DNA of 6,986 nucleotides, from positions 1 to 6,986 of the forward strand of contig USGN01000062.1 in assembly GCA_900554255.1 (NCBI GenBank), written 5' to 3'. The stretch comes from an uncultured Collinsella sp. (lineage in GTDB: Bacteria > Actinomycetota > Coriobacteriia > Coriobacteriales > Coriobacteriaceae). Shown piece by piece: positions 5,554 to 6,986 of this stretch. The notes beneath the pieces are model-generated. The model had not been told where the DNA came from. It saw nothing but the letters and a program-made list of their open reading frames with translations, and did no database searches. Every line of letters begins with the position of its first letter. Position 1 is the stretch's first letter. The position numbers were made by a program, and so were the translations under genes.

Positions 5554-5590
5554 GGGGCGGAGATGCATGTACCTGCTGCATCTCCGCCCC
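5554..5590. terminator. Strong hairpin between convergent genes, likely bidirectional terminator
   Basis: GGGGCGGAGATGCA (5554-5567) and its exact complement at 5577-5590 form a 14-bp GC-rich stem with a 9-base loop. On the minus strand the stem is followed by TTTTGC, a good intrinsic terminator tail for the DUF1015 gene ending at 5636. On the plus strand only CTGTTTGTTG follows, which is weaker but may still serve the phosphatase pair that ends at 5506. Confidence 0.75.
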
Positions 5591-5635
5591 CTGTTTGTTG
5601 AGCTGCCGATTTTTGTGCTGGACGGTCTGGTCTTG

Positions 5636-6319
5636 CTAGAACCGCGCGACCTGGTGCGTGAGCAGACCTGTCGGAACCTGCGGCGCGCCGCCGCTGACCT
5701 GCGCAGCGGGGAAGAGCACGGCAACGGTAAAGTTGAACGGCTCCTTGCCGGTGTACGTTCCGGCGGAACGGGCCTCATCGGCCAGCAGCTGCGACGCCCC
5801 GGTCAGCGCGGCAGCGTAGGCGGGGTCGTCGGCCAGTGCCGGCTCCGGTGCTTGGTCGAGCATAGCGCGGATGGCCCCGACGGCGTCCTCGCGCTTGACC
5901 TCCCACGCGCGGTGCGTAATGCCCGCGGGGTCGGTGACGGCGTAGAGCGACGCGCCCTCTTTGGCGGCGCCCAGGATGATATCCATGACGGGCGAGGCCT
6001 CGTAGGCGAGCGACACGGGGCGCGGCTGCACCTTGAGCTCGGCGATCGCGCGCGCGGCGGCGGCCACGTCAGCGCTGGCATCGCCCTTGCCACCCGCAAG
6101 TACACTCGTCGGGCAGATCGCCACGACACCCGTCACACGTCCCGGCTCGCCCGAGCATTCGTACACGTAATACGCCGCACCCGGGTCCTTGAGCATCAGG
6201 CCATCGGCAATGGCTCCGCGCAGAGCATCGTTGCCGCTCAGGATGCTGCCCATTGCGGGCAACGCCTCGAGCACGCGGTCCTGAGCCGGGCGGATGCAGG
6301 GAAACGGAAGTGCTTTCAT
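5636..6319 (-). CDS. Short, divergent DUF1015 family protein
   Basis: The product has 227 residues. The N-terminal MKALPFPCIRP (1-11), AAYYVYE (48-54), the GVVAICPTSVL segment (64-74), HRAWEVK (136-142) and EPFNFTVAVLFPAAQV (193-208) follow the order of DUF1015 proteins, which have no known enzymatic role. Typical members are about 400 residues; this one stops after the conserved FTVAVLFP segment. The ADGHHR motif common in the family appears here as ADDPAY (163-168), so the most conserved residues have been lost. It may be a short subtype or a decaying copy, though the frame is intact and the codon use looks normal. A weak ribosome binding site TAGGA lies six bases before the ATG. It sits 39 bases downstream of the M20 peptidase gene and is probably co-transcribed with it. 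Confidence 0.65.
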   Translation of the reverse strand: MKALPFPCIRPAQDRVLEALPAMGSILSGNDALRGAIADGLMLKDPGAAYYVYECSGEPGRVTGVVAICPTSVLAGGKGDASADVAAAARAIAELKVQPRPVSLAYEASPVMDIILGAAKEGASLYAVTDPAGITHRAWEVKREDAVGAIRAMLDQAPEPALADDPAYAAALTGASQLLADEARSAGTYTGKEPFNFTVAVLFPAAQVSGGAPQVPTGLLTHQVARF

Positions 6320-6358
6320 GGGCGGTCCTAACGCACGAGTCGGTTTGTTCGCGGCTTA

Positions 6359-6986
6359 TTATGCCCCAACTTGGCCGCTCGCGTCCCAGAGCACGTTATC
6401 GGCGAGCGCGATTAGCACCTGCTGACAACGAACGATATCGGCGTGGGGCACATATTCGTTGGGCTTGTGCGCGAGCGCGAGCGACCCGGGACCGTAGCTC
6501 ATGCAATTGCGGTTGTCTGTCTTGCCGGCAATGACGGCGGTGTCGGTGTAGCCGGTAAAGAAGCCGACGGTCGTGTCCGCCCCCGTCACGTCATCGGCGG
6601 CACGCTTGAGCGCTGCTAGAAGGGGAGAGTTCGGGTCGCGCTCGATGGCGGGGCGGTCGCCCGTCACGGTGTAGCTGCCATGGCAACCGGGAACGGCGGC
6701 TTCGGCGCCGGCGATGGCCTGCTCTACCATGCGCGTCGCGGCGGCCGTATCGGTCGGCGGGGTCAGGCGCATGTCGACCCAGACTTTGGCGCGGTCGGGC
6801 ACGACATAGGGGCGATATCCGCCCTCGATTTGGCCAAACGTGATGGTCGAAGGCCCCAGCTCATCGTGCGCGGGCAGCGCCACAAACGCGCGACGGAGCG
6901 AACACACGACCTCGGCCATGGCGGCGACGGCATCCGCGCCCTTCCAAGGCTGGCTCGCATGCGCCGTGACGCCGGTCATCTCGATC
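6359..6986 (-). CDS. M20-family metallopeptidase, N-terminus beyond window edge
   Basis: The C-terminal 208 residues are present and the frame stays open past the right edge. The first in-frame ATG (6979) is internal: the preceding codons give Ile-Glu, and IEMTGVTAHASQPWKGADAV is the typical start of the dimerisation domain in M20 enzymes, with the His that contributes to the partner's active site. Near the C-terminus SYGPGSLALAHKPNEYV holds the final metal-ligand His in the usual (A)H-x-P-(D/N)-E context. The family includes ArgE, DapE, carboxypeptidase G2 and tri/dipeptidases, which hydrolyse amide bonds with two zinc ions. The missing N-terminal half carries the other zinc ligands, so subfamily cannot be assigned. 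The DUF1015 gene follows 39 bases downstream on the same strand. Confidence 0.85.
   Translation of the reverse strand, partial: IEMTGVTAHASQPWKGADAVAAMAEVVCSLRRAFVALPAHDELGPSTITFGQIEGGYRPYVVPDRAKVWVDMRLTPPTDTAAATRMVEQAIAGAEAAVPGCHGSYTVTGDRPAIERDPNSPLLAALKRAADDVTGADTTVGFFTGYTDTAVIAGKTDNRNCMSYGPGSLALAHKPNEYVPHADIVRCQQVLIALADNVLWDASGQVGA

Noticed and set aside
4817..5581. Minus-strand 254-residue open frame
   Set aside because: It is antisense to the second histidine phosphatase and has no recognisable motif.
5567..6331. Plus-strand 254-residue open frame
   Set aside because: It is antisense to the DUF1015 gene, starts inside the terminator hairpin and shows no family signature.

Overview
The window is GC-rich bacterial chromosome with tightly packed, conventional genes. 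Protein flavour, the mix of families and the AAGGAG-type ribosome binding sites suggest a gut Coriobacteriia genome, most likely Collinsella or a close relative. That assignment is an inference from pattern memory, not a database match. No mobile element, CRISPR array, tRNA or rRNA is visible, and I found no clear novel multi-gene system. The most interesting signals are regulatory DNA and a few unusual proteins.

Layout, left to right. Bases 1-807 (minus strand, cut by the left edge) encode a DnaQ-like DEDDh exonuclease with an extra N-terminal region of about 130 residues. A 172-base divergent gap (808-979) carries two hyphenated palindromes and a direct repeat around a plausible sigma-70 promoter. 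It drives a 362-residue membrane exporter of the ArsP_2 (10TM heavy-metal exporter) type with a strikingly His-rich cytoplasmic linker. This gene converges on a two-gene minus-strand operon: a six-TM HdeD/DUF308 protein (2718-3320), followed with no spacing at all (TAG directly followed by ATG) by a YaiI/YqxD-family protein (2235-2717). Between the convergent ends lie a 73-base near-perfect hairpin and a second terminator-like hairpin.

The second divergent gap (3321-3555) contains a 19-base sequence closely resembling a DtxR/IdeR iron box. It stands just upstream of a nitroreductase-family flavoprotein (3556-4227). Next come a short perfect hairpin of possible REP type and two tandem, paralogous histidine phosphatases (4311-4853, GTG start, and 4871-5506). 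A strong hairpin at 5554-5590 separates these from a convergent minus-strand pair: a short, degenerate DUF1015 protein (5636-6319) and, upstream of it, an M20-family metallopeptidase (6359 to the right edge, N-terminus outside the window).

Functionally the region is a set of small independent transcription units rather than one pathway. Possible common themes are metal handling (His-rich exporter, iron-box-like operator before the nitroreductase) and local pairings such as the duplicated phosphatases and the peptidase plus DUF1015 protein.
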